From the NCBI RefSeq assembly GCF_000720485.1, contig NZ_JOAX01000005.1, positions 248,001-312,000 of the forward strand: a DNA stretch of 64,000 nucleotides, given 5' to 3'. The position numbers were made by a program, and so were the translations under genes. Below are positions 16,634-26,118 of the stretch, in pieces. The notes under the pieces were generated by a model that was not told the origin of the DNA, made no database searches, and was given only the letters and a program-made list of their open reading frames with translations. The stretch comes from Streptomyces ochraceiscleroticus (GTDB lineage Bacteria; Actinomycetota; Actinomycetes; Streptomycetales; Streptomycetaceae). How positions within the stretch are numbered: position 1 is the stretch's first letter; the number at the start of each line of letters is the position of its first letter.

Positions 16634-19512
16634 CCGACCAGCACCGCAGGCTCCCGTTCGGGGGCCGCATCGACCGCACCACCCCGCTCCGCTTCACCGT
16701 CGACGGCCGCGAACTGACCGGGCACCCGGGCGACACCGTCGCCTCCGCACTGCTCGCGGCGGGCGCCATAGAGGTCGCGCCGTCGATCTACCGCGGCCGC
16801 CCGCGCGGCATCACCGCCGCCGGCGTCGAGGAGCCCAACGCACTGCTCCAGCTCGCGGGCCCCTGCTCGGAGGGCATGCTCCCCGCCACCACCGTGGAGC
16901 TGTACGACGGGCTGTCCGCCACCACCCTCTCCGGCCAGGGCCGGCTGGACCCCACCCCCGACCCCGCCGTGTACGACAAGAAGTACGTGCACACCGATGT
17001 ACTGGTCATCGGCGCGGGCCCGGCCGGGCTCGCGGCCGCCGCCACCGCCTCGGCCACCGGCGCCCGGGTGATCCTCCTCGACGAACAGCCCGAATGCGGC
17101 GGCTCGTTGCTCTCCGGGCGCGGCGAGACGGTCGGCGGCCGGGACGCGCTCACCTGGGTACAGGAGACCCGGGCCGCGCTCGACACGGCGCCCGAGACCG
17201 TCGTCCTCTCCCGGACGACCGCCTTCGGCTCCTACGACGACAACTATGTCCTCGCCGTGCAGCGCCGCACCGACCACCTCGGCGCCGACGCACCCGAAGG
17301 CGTCTCGCGGCAGCGGCTGTGGCACATCAGGGCGGCCCAGGTCGTGCTGGCCACCGGCGCCCACGAACGGCCGCTGGTCTTCGCGGACAACGACCGCCCC
17401 GGCGTCATGCTCGCCTCCGCCGTCCGGACGTACCTCAACCGGTACGCCGTGGCGCCCGGCGCGCGCGTTGTGGTCACCACCACCAACGACAGTGCGTACG
17501 AGACGGCGGCCGACCTCTGCGCGGCCGGCATCGAGGTCGCGGCGGTGGTCGACTCCCGTACCGAACTCTCCGATCGTGCGGGGGAGTTCGCTACCTCCAC
17601 CGGGGTGGAAGTGCTGACCGGCAGCACGGTGACCGGCACCGCGGGGGACCCGCGGCTCACCGGCGTCACCGTCCGCGCGTTGGACGAGGACGGCCAACTG
17701 ACCGGTCCCGCCCGGTCCTTCGACTGCGACCTGCTCGCGGTCTCCGGCGGCTGGAGCCCGGTCGTGCACCTGCACAGCCAGCGGCAGGGGAAGCTGCGCT
17801 GGGACGACGGTCTGGCGGGCTTCATACCGACGGAGCCGGTGCAGGGCCAGTGGCACGCCGGTGCGGTGTGCGGCACGTACGACCTGGCCGGCTGCGTCGC
17901 GGACGGGGCCAGGGCCGGGGCGCAGGCCGCCACGGACGCTGGGTGCGCGGCCGACGTCCCGGCCGCGCGCACGCCGGAACTCCCGGCGCCCGTCCGCCCG
18001 CTGTGGCTCGTCCCCGGCGAGGGCGACGACCCCGGGGCCTGGGACAGCCACTTCGTCGACCTCCAGCGCGATGTGACCGTCGCCGACGTGCGGCGCTCCA
18101 CCGGCGCCGGGATGCGCGGCGCCGAGCACGTCAAGCGGTACACCTCGCTCGGCACCGCCAACGACCAGGGCAAGACCTCCGGCGTCAACGCCATCGGCGT
18201 CATCGGCGAACTGCTCAAGGAAGGCGCCTCGCCCGGTGACATCGGGACGACGACCTACCGCGCCCCGTACACCCCCGTCTCCTTCGCCGCCCTCGCCGGG
18301 CGCGAGCGCGGCGAGCTCTTCGACCCCGAGCGCCGCACGGCCGTCCACGACTGGCACGTGGAGCACGGCGCGGAGTTCGAGGACGTCGGGCAGTGGAAGC
18401 GGCCGTGGTACTACCCGCTGTCCGGCGAGGACATGGAGACCGCGGTGGCGCGCGAGTGCCGGGCGGCCCGCGAGGGCGTCGCCTTCATGGACGCCTCCAC
18501 CCTCGGGAAGATCGAGATCTGGGGCGCGGACGCCGGCGAATTCCTCAACCGCATCTACACCAACGGCTTCAAGAAGCTGAAGCCCGGCTTCGCGCGCTAC
18601 GGCGTGATGTGCAAGCCCGACGGCATGATCTTCGACGACGGTGTGACCCTGCGCGTCGCCGACGACCGCTACTTCATGACCACCACGACCGGCAACGCCG
18701 CGACCGTGCTGGACTGGCTGGAGGAGTGGCTGCAGACCGAGTGGCCCGAGCTGGACGTCAAGTGCACCTCGGTCACCGAGCAGTGGACCACCGTCGCCGT
18801 CGTCGGCCCGAAGTCGCGCGAGGTGATCGCCCGGGTCGCCCCGGACCTGGACGTCTCCAACGACGCGTTCCCCTTCATGACGTTCCGCGAGACCACCCTC
18901 GCCTCGGGCGTCCCCGCGCGGGTCTGCCGGATCTCCTTCTCCGGCGAGCTGGCCTTCGAGATCAACGTCTCGTCCTGGTACGGCCGGGCCGTCTGGGACG
19001 AGGTGTACGAGGCGGGCCGCCCGTACGGCATCACTCCGTACGGCACCGAGACCATGCACGTGCTGCGGGCCGAGAAGGGCTTCATCATCGTCGGCCAGGA
19101 CACCGACGGCACGGTCACCCCGCAGGACGCCGGGATGGCCTGGGTGGTCTCCAAGCTGAAGGACTTCGTCGGCAAGCGCTCCTTCGCCCGGGCCGACACC
19201 ACACGCGCCGACCGCAAGCACCTGGTGGGCGTGCTCCCCACCGACCGCACCACGCGCCTTCCCGAAGGCACCCAACTCATCGACCGGGGTGTGCCCGTCA
19301 CCCCCGAGGCCGGGCCCGTGCCGATGCTCGGCCACGTCACCTCCGCCTACTACAGCCCGGCGCTCGGCCGCCCGTTCGGCCTGGCGATGGTCAAGGCGGG
19401 GCGCGACCGCATCGGCGACACCCTGCTCGCCGTCGTCGGCGACGACCTCGTACCCGTCGAGGTCTCCGGACCCGTCCTCTACGACCCCGAAGGGACCAAG
19501 CGCGATGGCTGA
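16630..19512 (+). CDS. soxA: Sarcosine oxidase alpha subunit
   Basis: 960 residues, the full length of the family. Order: an N-terminal ferredoxin-like segment ([21 protein letters not shown]), a NAD-binding/flavoprotein half (about 110-560; [17 protein letters not shown]) and a C-terminal GcvT-like tetrahydrofolate domain (about 575-950; [31 protein letters not shown]). It passes the oxidised methyl group to THF, giving glycine, methylene-THF and hydrogen peroxide. It overlaps both neighbours by a few bases, showing one operon. Confidence 0.96.
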   Translation: MTDQHRRLPFGGRIDRTTPLRFTVDGRELTGHPGDTVASALLAAGAIEVAPSIYRGRPRGITAAGVEEPNALLQLAGPCSEGMLPATTVELYDGLSATTLSGQGRLDPTPDPAVYDKKYVHTDVLVIGAGPAGLAAAATASATGARVILLDEQPECGGSLLSGRGETVGGRDALTWVQETRAALDTAPETVVLSRTTAFGSYDDNYVLAVQRRTDHLGADAPEGVSRQRLWHIRAAQVVLATGAHERPLVFADNDRPGVMLASAVRTYLNRYAVAPGARVVVTTTNDSAYETAADLCAAGIEVAAVVDSRTELSDRAGEFATSTGVEVLTGSTVTGTAGDPRLTGVTVRALDEDGQLTGPARSFDCDLLAVSGGWSPVVHLHSQRQGKLRWDDGLAGFIPTEPVQGQWHAGAVCGTYDLAGCVADGARAGAQAATDAGCAADVPAARTPELPAPVRPLWLVPGEGDDPGAWDSHFVDLQRDVTVADVRRSTGAGMRGAEHVKRYTSLGTANDQGKTSGVNAIGVIGELLKEGASPGDIGTTTYRAPYTPVSFAALAGRERGELFDPERRTAVHDWHVEHGAEFEDVGQWKRPWYYPLSGEDMETAVARECRAAREGVAFMDASTLGKIEIWGADAGEFLNRIYTNGFKKLKPGFARYGVMCKPDGMIFDDGVTLRVADDRYFMTTTTGNAATVLDWLEEWLQTEWPELDVKCTSVTEQWTTVAVVGPKSREVIARVAPDLDVSNDAFPFMTFRETTLASGVPARVCRISFSGELAFEINVSSWYGRAVWDEVYEAGRPYGITPYGTETMHVLRAEKGFIIVGQDTDGTVTPQDAGMAWVVSKLKDFVGKRSFARADTTRADRKHLVGVLPTDRTTRLPEGTQLIDRGVPVTPEAGPVPMLGHVTSAYYSPALGRPFGLAMVKAGRDRIGDTLLAVVGDDLVPVEVSGPVLYDPEGTKRDG

Positions 19513-20134
19513 GCCGACCGTCACCGACACCGCCACGGGCCCCGCGGCGCTCCGCCGCAGCCCGCTCGCCCACCTCGCCGACCGGCTCCGCGACGCCACG
19601 GTCACCGGCCCGCGCGGCGTCTCCGTGAGCGAGTGGCCGTACACCACGATGCTGAGCCTGCGCGTCGAACCGGGCTCGGCCGCCGCCGCGCGGGTCGAGA
19701 AGTGCCTCGGCGCGGCGCTGCCCGCGCGCTGCGGGGAGACCGCGCCGGCCGGGCCGCGCACGACGCTGTGGCTCGGCCCGGACGAATGGCTGGTGGTCGC
19801 GCCGCCCGGCACGGCCCCGCTCACCGCCGAGCTCCACGAGGCGCTGGCCGGCGAACCCGGCTCGGTCGTCGACGTGTCGGCCAACCGCACGGTCCTGGAA
19901 CTGCGCGGACCCGCGGCCCGCGAGGTCCTGGACAAGGGCTGCCCGCTCGACCTGCACCCGCGTGTCTTCACCCCCGGAGAGGCCGTCAGCACCCAGCTCG
20001 GCCCGGTCCCGGTGCTCCTCTGGCGGACCGCCGAGGACACCTACCGCCTCCTCCCGCGCTCCTCCTTCGCCGACTACCTGGCGCGCTGGCTGATCGACGC
20101 GATGGGCGAGTACGCCCGGCCGGAGGTGACCTGA
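19505..20134 (+). CDS. soxG: Sarcosine oxidase gamma subunit
   Basis: 209 residues, a GcvT-like fold ([59 protein letters not shown]), the fourth subunit. It starts eight bases inside soxA. It ends the glyA-soxBDAG operon; no serine dehydratase or formyl-THF hydrolase gene follows, unlike many sox operons. Confidence 0.95.
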   Translation: MAEPTVTDTATGPAALRRSPLAHLADRLRDATVTGPRGVSVSEWPYTTMLSLRVEPGSAAAARVEKCLGAALPARCGETAPAGPRTTLWLGPDEWLVVAPPGTAPLTAELHEALAGEPGSVVDVSANRTVLELRGPAAREVLDKGCPLDLHPRVFTPGEAVSTQLGPVPVLLWRTAEDTYRLLPRSSFADYLARWLIDAMGEYARPEVT

Positions 20135-20212
20135 CGGCACACCACTCCTTCGCGGTGCTGCCACAGTCGAACAGTCGGCCGGGCAGTAAATACCACGAAA
20201 TCCCCTGAAAAG

Positions 20213-20257
20213 CGGTCATGTCATGTCATCCTGAAGAGGTATGACATGACATGACCG
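20213..20257. promoter_or_regulatory. Long inverted repeat built of GTCAT units before cslZ
   Basis: Perfect 17-base arms (20213-20229 and 20241-20257) around an 11-base centre. Each arm is three tandem five-base units, GTCAT on the left and ATGAC on the right. It lies 26 bases before a strong ribosome site and could act as an operator with repeated half-sites or as an mRNA hairpin in the cslZ leader. G+C is low for this genome and no T-tract follows, so it is unlikely to be a terminator of the sox operon. Confidence 0.65.
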
Positions 20258-20282
20258 TTGTGCCGCGAAGGAAAGGGAACTC

Positions 20283-20318
20283 ATGACTGGGCGGACGGCT
20301 TATGAGCCGGCTGAATAA
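20283..20318 (+). other. Possible 11-codon leader peptide overlapping cslZ start
   Basis: An ATG at 20283 with a strong GGAAAGGGA site directly upstream opens an 11-codon frame (MTGRTAYEPAE) that stops at 20318, 17 bases inside cslZ in a different frame. The cslZ ATG at 20302 has only a weak site of its own. This arrangement would couple cslZ translation to the leader; it is unproven. Confidence 0.4.
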
Positions 20319-21510
20319 CCGGGCGGGCGTGGCCCTGGGCGTACTGCCGCTGCTCGGGTTGCTGACCGCCGCGTGCTGGGCCGCGGCGCCCGAGGGGAAG
20401 CCGACCGGTTTCTGGATCGACCCGGACACCCCGGGCGCCCGGAAGGCACGTGTACTGGCGGAGCGCGGACGGGAGCCGGAGGCGACCCTGCTGCGCCGGA
20501 TCGCCGACCAGCCCGTGGCCGTCTGGCTCACCGAGGAGAACCCCGCACCGCGTGTGGCGCGCATCGCCGAGCAGGCGGCCGGCGACAACCGCGTCCCGAT
20601 CTTCGTGGCCTACAACATCCCGCAGCGGGACTGCGGCCACTACTCGGCGGGCGGCGCCGGCAGCGACAGCGCCTACCGCGACTGGGTCGCCCGGCTGGCC
20701 AAGGGACTGGGCAGCCGCAAGGCGGTCGTCGTGCTGGAACCGGACGCGGTGCCGCACACCGTCGCCGGCTGCCGCGACCGCGCGCGCGATGACCGCCTGG
20801 CGCTGCTGAACGAGGCGGTCCGCACGCTCAAGGCGCGCCCCGGCGCCTCGGTCTACGTGGACGCGGGCAACGCCTCCTGGATCAAGGACACCGACGCGCT
20901 CGCCCGCTACCTGACGGCCGCGGGCGTCAAGCGGGCCGACGGCTTCGCGCTCAACGTCGCCAACTTCCAGACCACGGCGGCGAGCGAGGAGTACGGCGAC
21001 AAGGTCTCCAGGGCGCTCGGCGGTGTGCACTACGTCATCGACACCAGCCGCAACGGCAACGGCCCGCCCCCGGACACCCAGGCCCCCGCGACCGGCGCGG
21101 AAGCCTGGTGCAACCCGCCCGACCGCGCGCTCGGCGTGCCCCCGACCACCCGCACAGGTCACCCGCTCGTGGACGCCTACCTGTGGATCAAGCGGCCCGG
21201 CGAGTCGGACGGCACCTGCCGAGGCGGCCCCCCGGCAGGCCAGTGGTGGACGGACTACGCGCTGAGCCTCGCCCGCGCCGCAGGGGAGGGGATGCAGACG
21301 CCGGAGCCGCCACAGCCGCCCGCAGCCCCGGAGAAGCCCGCACAGGAGCAGGCACAGGAGCCCCCGCAGAAGCCCGCACCGGAGCCGGCAGCGGAGGAGG
21401 CCGGCGCGGCGTCCCCCGCCGCCACATCGCCGCCCCCCGCGCCGACCGCCTCGCCGCTCACTTCACATGCACCCACTTCGCCTGCGACGGAGTCCCCCGC
21501 GAGTCCGTGA
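20302..21510 (+). CDS. cslZ: Secreted glycoside hydrolase family 6 endoglucanase, CslZ-like
   Basis: 402 residues. The N-terminal signal segment (residues 1-25) ends LTAAC, a weak lipobox, so it is either lipid-anchored or secreted. The GH6 domain (about 35-325) shows YNIPQRDCGHYSAGG with the catalytic acid Asp region and VVLEPDAVPH. The C-terminal 75 residues are a Pro/Glu/Ala then Pro/Ser/Thr-rich tail, suited to crossing the cell wall. It should trim beta-1,4-glucan made by CslA at hyphal tips. The gene faces glxA and their 3' ends overlap by 53 bases. The start has a poor ribosome site; see the leader frame. Confidence 0.85.
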   Translation: MSRLNNRAGVALGVLPLLGLLTAACWAAAPEGKPTGFWIDPDTPGARKARVLAERGREPEATLLRRIADQPVAVWLTEENPAPRVARIAEQAAGDNRVPIFVAYNIPQRDCGHYSAGGAGSDSAYRDWVARLAKGLGSRKAVVVLEPDAVPHTVAGCRDRARDDRLALLNEAVRTLKARPGASVYVDAGNASWIKDTDALARYLTAAGVKRADGFALNVANFQTTAASEEYGDKVSRALGGVHYVIDTSRNGNGPPPDTQAPATGAEAWCNPPDRALGVPPTTRTGHPLVDAYLWIKRPGESDGTCRGGPPAGQWWTDYALSLARAAGEGMQTPEPPQPPAAPEKPAQEQAQEPPQKPAPEPAAEEAGAASPAATSPPPAPTASPLTSHAPTSPATESPASP

Positions 21511-23383
21511 GGAAGAGCATGTACCAGCCCCGCGGCACCAGCGAATGGCTCTTGGGCACGCGCACCGACAGCGTGCTGCCGCGGCGCTCGAAGTCCAGCG
21601 CAATCGACCGCTGCTCCACGTCGGTGACATGGGTGACGGCGCTGGGCCGCATCAGCCGGGCGGTCTTCACCTTTCCGGCACCGGCCACGGTGAAGCGGGT
21701 GGCCTTCCCCCGCTTCACCTCGGTCGGGCCGTGCGCCGCAGCGGGCCGCACGCGGTCGTAGCGGTACGGCGGCGTGTAGACCTCGATGCGCTTCTCGAAC
21801 TCCCCGCCCTGAGTGTTCGCGCGGTCCGAGAACAGCGGATCGGAGCCGAAGACCGCGATCCGCCCGTCCGGCAGCAGCAGCGCCTCGGAGTGGTAGTTGC
21901 GGCCCACGGACGGGTCCGCCGCCTTGGTGAACGCGCGCGTACGCGGGTCGAAGATCTGGGCCTTGTGATTGTCGCTGGCGCCCTTGCCGCGGTAGTCGCC
22001 GGACCCGCCGCTGGTGAACACCTTGTCGTCCGGCGTGAGCACCGCGTTCAGATAGCGGGTGCCCTCGGTCAGGCTGGGCCCGGGGCGGTACTCCGGGTGC
22101 TTCCTGGTGAGGTCCACCAGCGCGGTGCGGGCCGTGGACCGCGGTGACTCGCCGACGCCGCCCCCGCCGAGGAGCATCACCTGCTGCTTCTGGGCGGGCG
22201 GCAGCAGCACGGACGCGGAGGTCTCGGTCCGGTCGGGCTCCGTGAGTCCGGGCACCGGCTTGAAGGTGTTCTTCCCGACGTTCCAGATGCCGGGCGTGCG
22301 GCCCTTGTCGGCCGGGCCGTAGCCGGCGTTGGAGCCGGAGTAGAAGAGCTTGCCGTCGCCGGTGAGGAAGAGCGCCGGGTAGGTCGGGAAGTAGCGGTGC
22401 GGCCCCTTGGACCACTTGCGGGTCTTCGGGTCGTAGATCTCGTTCTTGCCCGGGATGATCTCGCCCATGTCGTCGAGCCCGGACACCGAGAGGACCTTGC
22501 CGCTCTTCAGGGTCACCAGCGTCGGGTACCAGCGCGCCTCGTTCATCGGGTCGACGCGGAGGTACCGCTCGGCGACCGGGTCGAACTCGAACGTGTCCTT
22601 CAGGCCCTGGAAGTCCTTCTTGTCCAGGCCGAGCTTGGTCGCCAGACCGTAGTGGTTACGGGCGTCCGCCCCCTTGAGCCCCTCGATGCTGTACTGCGCG
22701 GCCGTGTTCGTCACTCCGGCCCTGCCGCGCCGCACGGCCTCGACGAATACCCGGGCCTCCCGCGCGATGACCCGCATTTTGCCGCTTCCGTCGCGGGCGG
22801 CCTTCTTCGCGCGTGGCACCACCACGGGGAACTGCGAGCGGTACTCCAGGCCGTCCGGGTTGCGGAAGACGGTGCCCTTGGGCAGGGTCTTCGGCTTGTC
22901 GGGGTCCTCGTTCTTCACGACCATCAGGCCGCCGGCCCGGCTGACGTCGCCCTTGAGCTTCTCGTACCGGCGGGTGCCGCCCGCCACCAGCAGCTTGCCG
23001 TCCGGGAGCTGGGCGTGGCCGGCGCAGAACATGTCCTTCGGTGTGTCGATCTCCTTGAACGTGTTCTTGACCGGGTCCCACAGCACGCTCTGGAACGTGC
23101 CCGCGTCGAAGTTCTTCTCGTCGTTGCCCGACCCGGCGATCATCAGCACTTTTCCGGTGTGCAGCAGCGCGGCGTGGATGGAGTTGATCCGGTACCGCTC
23201 CGGCACGTTCACCAGGTCCCAGTGCCCGTACCGCGCTTTGTAGGACGGCTGGTTGATCTTGTAGTCGTGGTACTTGTGCTCGGCGTAGCCGATGACGGCC
23301 GGTGCGTTCATCGCTCCGACCGCACTCAGGGCGACGGCCCCGATCGCCACCTTGCGGGTACGGGGACTGGGTCGGTATCGCAC
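21458..23383 (-). CDS. glxA: GlxA, galactose-oxidase-like copper radical oxidase
   Basis: 641 residues, a mononuclear copper radical oxidase acting at the cell surface on glycans made by CslA; in Streptomyces it is needed for glycan deposition and morphology. There is an N-terminal signal/anchor segment (VAIGAVALSAVGAMNA), a kelch-type beta-propeller and a C-terminal beta-sandwich (about 545-641). Cofactor segments: MFCAGHAQLPDGK (Cys of the Cys-Tyr crosslink), RWYPTLV (Tyr), and NYHSEALLLPDGRI (Tyr and His). GTG start at 23383 with AGGAGG eight bases upstream. It lies 39 bases after cslA in the same operon. Confidence 0.93.
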   Translation of the reverse strand: MRYRPSPRTRKVAIGAVALSAVGAMNAPAVIGYAEHKYHDYKINQPSYKARYGHWDLVNVPERYRINSIHAALLHTGKVLMIAGSGNDEKNFDAGTFQSVLWDPVKNTFKEIDTPKDMFCAGHAQLPDGKLLVAGGTRRYEKLKGDVSRAGGLMVVKNEDPDKPKTLPKGTVFRNPDGLEYRSQFPVVVPRAKKAARDGSGKMRVIAREARVFVEAVRRGRAGVTNTAAQYSIEGLKGADARNHYGLATKLGLDKKDFQGLKDTFEFDPVAERYLRVDPMNEARWYPTLVTLKSGKVLSVSGLDDMGEIIPGKNEIYDPKTRKWSKGPHRYFPTYPALFLTGDGKLFYSGSNAGYGPADKGRTPGIWNVGKNTFKPVPGLTEPDRTETSASVLLPPAQKQQVMLLGGGGVGESPRSTARTALVDLTRKHPEYRPGPSLTEGTRYLNAVLTPDDKVFTSGGSGDYRGKGASDNHKAQIFDPRTRAFTKAADPSVGRNYHSEALLLPDGRIAVFGSDPLFSDRANTQGGEFEKRIEVYTPPYRYDRVRPAAAHGPTEVKRGKATRFTVAGAGKVKTARLMRPSAVTHVTDVEQRSIALDFERRGSTLSVRVPKSHSLVPRGWYMLFLTDSRGTPSQAKWVHVK

Positions 23384-23422
23384 GGTGCGAGCCTCCTGAC
23401 GGTGGGACGAGGGCCGGGGCGG

Positions 23423-23947
23423 TCAGGCCGGTGGGTTCGGCCGGTCGGCTTCGGCCGCGCACGGTGGCCCGCTGCCGGTGTCCGGGCTCTGCAGGTACTC
23501 CTCCACCGCCCACCGGCTCGAAGCCACCTTGACCAGGTCCTTCAGCCGTGCGGCCGAGGGCCCGCAGCAGACGTAGTACGCGATCCCGTGCGGGTCGCCG
23601 CCGGCCCGCCGGGCCAGCACCCAGCGCCCGAACCCGTCCTGCCGGGGCGGGCGGAGCGTGACGCGCGCCCAGGCACAGTCCCGGTCGTGGTGCTTGTCGG
23701 CCCCGTCCGGCACGCTCTTCCATGCCTGCACGGGCAGGGTGGTGACCAGCGCGTCCACGCGTGCGTCGGCCCCGTCGGCCGCGTGCACCGTGTCGTGGGC
23801 CCGCAGCGGCAGCACGTACGGGATGCGGGACTCCTCCATCCAGTCACGCAGCGGCCGGTCCCGCCCGTACCCGGCGTCGGCGGTGACCCAGGAGAACGGG
23901 GCTTTCGTGTCGAGGGCGTGCTGCAGCAGCCGCCGGAAGCGCTCGGC
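23423..23947 (-). mobile_element. IS701-like transposase remnant fused to cslA
   Basis: Encodes CslA residues 632-805. It retains the second Asp (TADAGYG) and the Glu (RWAVEE) of the DDE triad in the correct order but lacks the N-terminal half of a transposase. It ends in a divergent tail after EEYLQ. No terminal inverted repeats or target duplication were seen. It is either a domesticated domain or an old insertion remnant that stayed in frame. Confidence 0.75.
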
Positions 23948-25840
23948 GGAGGGCGCCGTGGGGTCGGTGGGCTGCTCCGGCACTTCCGGCTGCTCGGGCT
24001 GCGCCGGCTGCTCCCGCTGTGCCGGGTATGTCGCGCGGCGTCGTTCGTGGGCCGCCGACAAGCGCCAGACGACCAGCGGGGCGAGGGAGACGACCAGTGC
24101 GATCGAGGCCCAGGTCCGCATGGCCGCGTGGGTGTGGTTCAGGAACACCGAGGCGGTCAGCGTCGCGGCGAACACCCCGGCCCACAGCAGATGGGTGGCG
24201 AAGGTGCGCAGGCGGTCCGGATTGGCCGTGTGGCCCTTCGACGTGACGATGAAGCCGGCCTTCCGGCGCAGGACCGCGCCCGTCAGGGAGCGGGCGTACA
24301 GCGGCGCGGCCATCGCGGACATCGCCATGCCCACGACGCCCGAGGAGCCCTCCGGCTCGTGCGGACTGACGTTGTGCCGCCGGTTCCACATGTACAGCCC
24401 GATCTGCAGGGCCGCGGCATCGCTGTACAGCATCATCCACATCTGCGACTCGACCTGGACGCCGGAGGAGCCGAGACAGAGGAACAGCGCGCAGGAGAGG
24501 CCGCCGATCATCCAGTTGACCGCGGAGATCGGGTAGTACGTCACCATCAGCGCGTAATTGAGCGCCTGACCGGGCGTGAGGCGGAAGACCGCCCGGCCGA
24601 ACTGGCGGAAGAGCGTTTCGTAGGTGCCGCGGCTCCAGCGGAGCTGCTGGTTGAAGAAGTCGCTCCAGGTGGCCGGCCCCTCGCCCACGGCCAGGACGTC
24701 GGGGGTGTAGACCGAACGCCAGGGCCGGCCGGTGGCGGGATTGCGCCGGCGGTGGATCTCCAGCCCGGTGGCCATGTCCTCGGTGATGGAGTCGTAGAAA
24801 CCGCCGGCCTGCCGCAGCGCGCTGATCCGGACGCAGTTGTTGGTGCCGACGAACATGGGCGAGCCATAGGCGTTCCCGGCGCGCTGGATCAGCGCGTGGA
24901 AGAGGAATTGCTGGCTCTCGGACGCCCTGGCGACCGTGCTCTCGTCATTCCCGTAGACCTGCGGCCCGACGACGAAGGCCACATCGGGGTCCTGGAAGAA
25001 GCCCATCATGCGTTCGAGGTACGCGGGCAGCGGCACATGGTCGGTGTCGACGCCGGCCAGGAATTCATAGGCGTCGCCGTGCGCGTCCAGCCAGGAGTTG
25101 TAGTTGCCGTGCTTGGTCCTGGCGCGGAACGGCCCGGACGGCTGGTTCCATTTCTCCTCGCCTTTGCGGGAGAAGTGCCGCACGCCTAGTTCCTCGCACA
25201 TCCGCCGCATCTCGGGGGTGTTTCCCTCGTCCAGCAGCCAGACGTCGAGCGGGCCGTCGTGCCGGAGCGCGATGGCGCCCTCCAGCGTGGCCCGGACCAT
25301 CTCCACGGGCTCCTTGCCGGGGACGAAGGTGGTCAGGAACGCCACCCGGGTGCCGGGCGCCGGAGTGACCGGCACCGGGTCCCGGGCGACGAGCGTGGCG
25401 TGCGCGATGGAGACGACGTTGAGGACGCGGAAGGTCTCCAGCAGGCCGATGGAGACGAGCATGATCATGTCGGCGACCGTCTCCCAGCCCGCCGCGTACT
25501 CGCGGTGCACCCAGTGCGGCGGCTGCAGGAGCCAGATGAGCAGCGCCAGCGAGGCAAGCGGCGCCAGGATCAGCAGCAGGGCCGTCCACACGCGGTGCGA
25601 GCCCCCGCTCAGCAGGCTCCGGTACTGCACCCGGTAATGCGCGGGATCGGGGTGCGGTGGAGTGAGCGGACCGGCCAGCCGGCTGAATTTCTCGTAGTCG
25701 TAACGAGGGACGGACGGCATGGCGCCGACGGGGGAGCAAATCTTTGTTTCCGCATCCTCCCCTTCTACTGAACGACTGGTGACCGCTACCGACGGGTGGC
25801 CACCGTGCTGATCCATGGCAGTTTTCCGCGAGAACGCCAC
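23423..25840 (-). CDS. cslA: CslA cellulose synthase-like glycosyltransferase with C-terminal IS701-type transposase-like segment
   Basis: 805 residues. About 1-600 is a membrane family 2 glycosyltransferase: two N-terminal helices, catalytic motifs LLDEGN, GVDTDHVP, ITEDMATG and QQLRWSRG, then C-terminal helices. It polymerises beta-glucan at hyphal tips with GlxA. Residues 605-631 are a Gln/Pro/Glu-rich linker. Residues 632-805 look like the back half of an IS701-family DDE transposase: FSWVTADAGYGRDRPLRDW (Asp655), IPYVLPL, AYYVCCGP and SSRWAVEEYLQ (Glu780 and 781). The first catalytic Asp domain is missing, so it cannot transpose. Starts: GTG 25840 with GAGGGG close by, or ATG 25816. Confidence 0.88.
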   Translation of the reverse strand: MAFSRKTAMDQHGGHPSVAVTSRSVEGEDAETKICSPVGAMPSVPRYDYEKFSRLAGPLTPPHPDPAHYRVQYRSLLSGGSHRVWTALLLILAPLASLALLIWLLQPPHWVHREYAAGWETVADMIMLVSIGLLETFRVLNVVSIAHATLVARDPVPVTPAPGTRVAFLTTFVPGKEPVEMVRATLEGAIALRHDGPLDVWLLDEGNTPEMRRMCEELGVRHFSRKGEEKWNQPSGPFRARTKHGNYNSWLDAHGDAYEFLAGVDTDHVPLPAYLERMMGFFQDPDVAFVVGPQVYGNDESTVARASESQQFLFHALIQRAGNAYGSPMFVGTNNCVRISALRQAGGFYDSITEDMATGLEIHRRRNPATGRPWRSVYTPDVLAVGEGPATWSDFFNQQLRWSRGTYETLFRQFGRAVFRLTPGQALNYALMVTYYPISAVNWMIGGLSCALFLCLGSSGVQVESQMWMMLYSDAAALQIGLYMWNRRHNVSPHEPEGSSGVVGMAMSAMAAPLYARSLTGAVLRRKAGFIVTSKGHTANPDRLRTFATHLLWAGVFAATLTASVFLNHTHAAMRTWASIALVVSLAPLVVWRLSAAHERRRATYPAQREQPAQPEQPEVPEQPTDPTAPSAERFRRLLQHALDTKAPFSWVTADAGYGRDRPLRDWMEESRIPYVLPLRAHDTVHAADGADARVDALVTTLPVQAWKSVPDGADKHHDRDCAWARVTLRPPRQDGFGRWVLARRAGGDPHGIAYYVCCGPSAARLKDLVKVASSRWAVEEYLQSPDTGSGPPCAAEADRPNPPA

Positions 25841-26118
25841 GCTACCCCTCGTTACGTATGGAGTTAATAGGTCTAACGGGCCACTAAAACGCTAAGCTAA
25901 CAAACCTTCTGTATGCCCGAGAGTTGGCCGTCTCCCGAGGGCGTCCGAATGGCGGCAGGGTTGTCGGCCGCGCGGGCGCGACTTCCTGAATTTCCGTGCA
26001 CCCGAACAGGTGAAAAACTTCTTTGTCCGCAACTTTGGGCCCTTCCGGCCCGATCAAGAGGGGGAAGGGAGACGGCAGTACGGCCGCCTCCCACGCGCTT
26101 TACGAAAGGCCAGTTGTC
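25841..26118. other. 278-base divergent region between cslA and the chaplin
   Basis: No gene seen. It holds the promoters of cslA (leftward) and the chaplin (rightward). The stretch 25850-25910 is unusually A+T-rich for the window (many TTA, TAA and AAC steps). No clear palindrome was found. Confidence 0.5.

Noticed and set aside
16579..20040. 1153-codon open frame antisense to soxA and soxG
   Set aside because: It is the complement of well-supported sarcosine oxidase genes, has no family motifs and shows the composition typical of antisense frames in high-G+C DNA.
20135..20257. The GTCAT-unit dyad as terminator of the sox operon
   Set aside because: Stem is A+T-rich for this genome, lies nearer to cslZ, and has no T-tract; an operator or leader hairpin is more plausible.
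23423..23947. Intact insertion sequence at the end of cslA
   Set aside because: The N-terminal transposase half, terminal inverted repeats and target duplication are all missing; only a fused remnant is supported.
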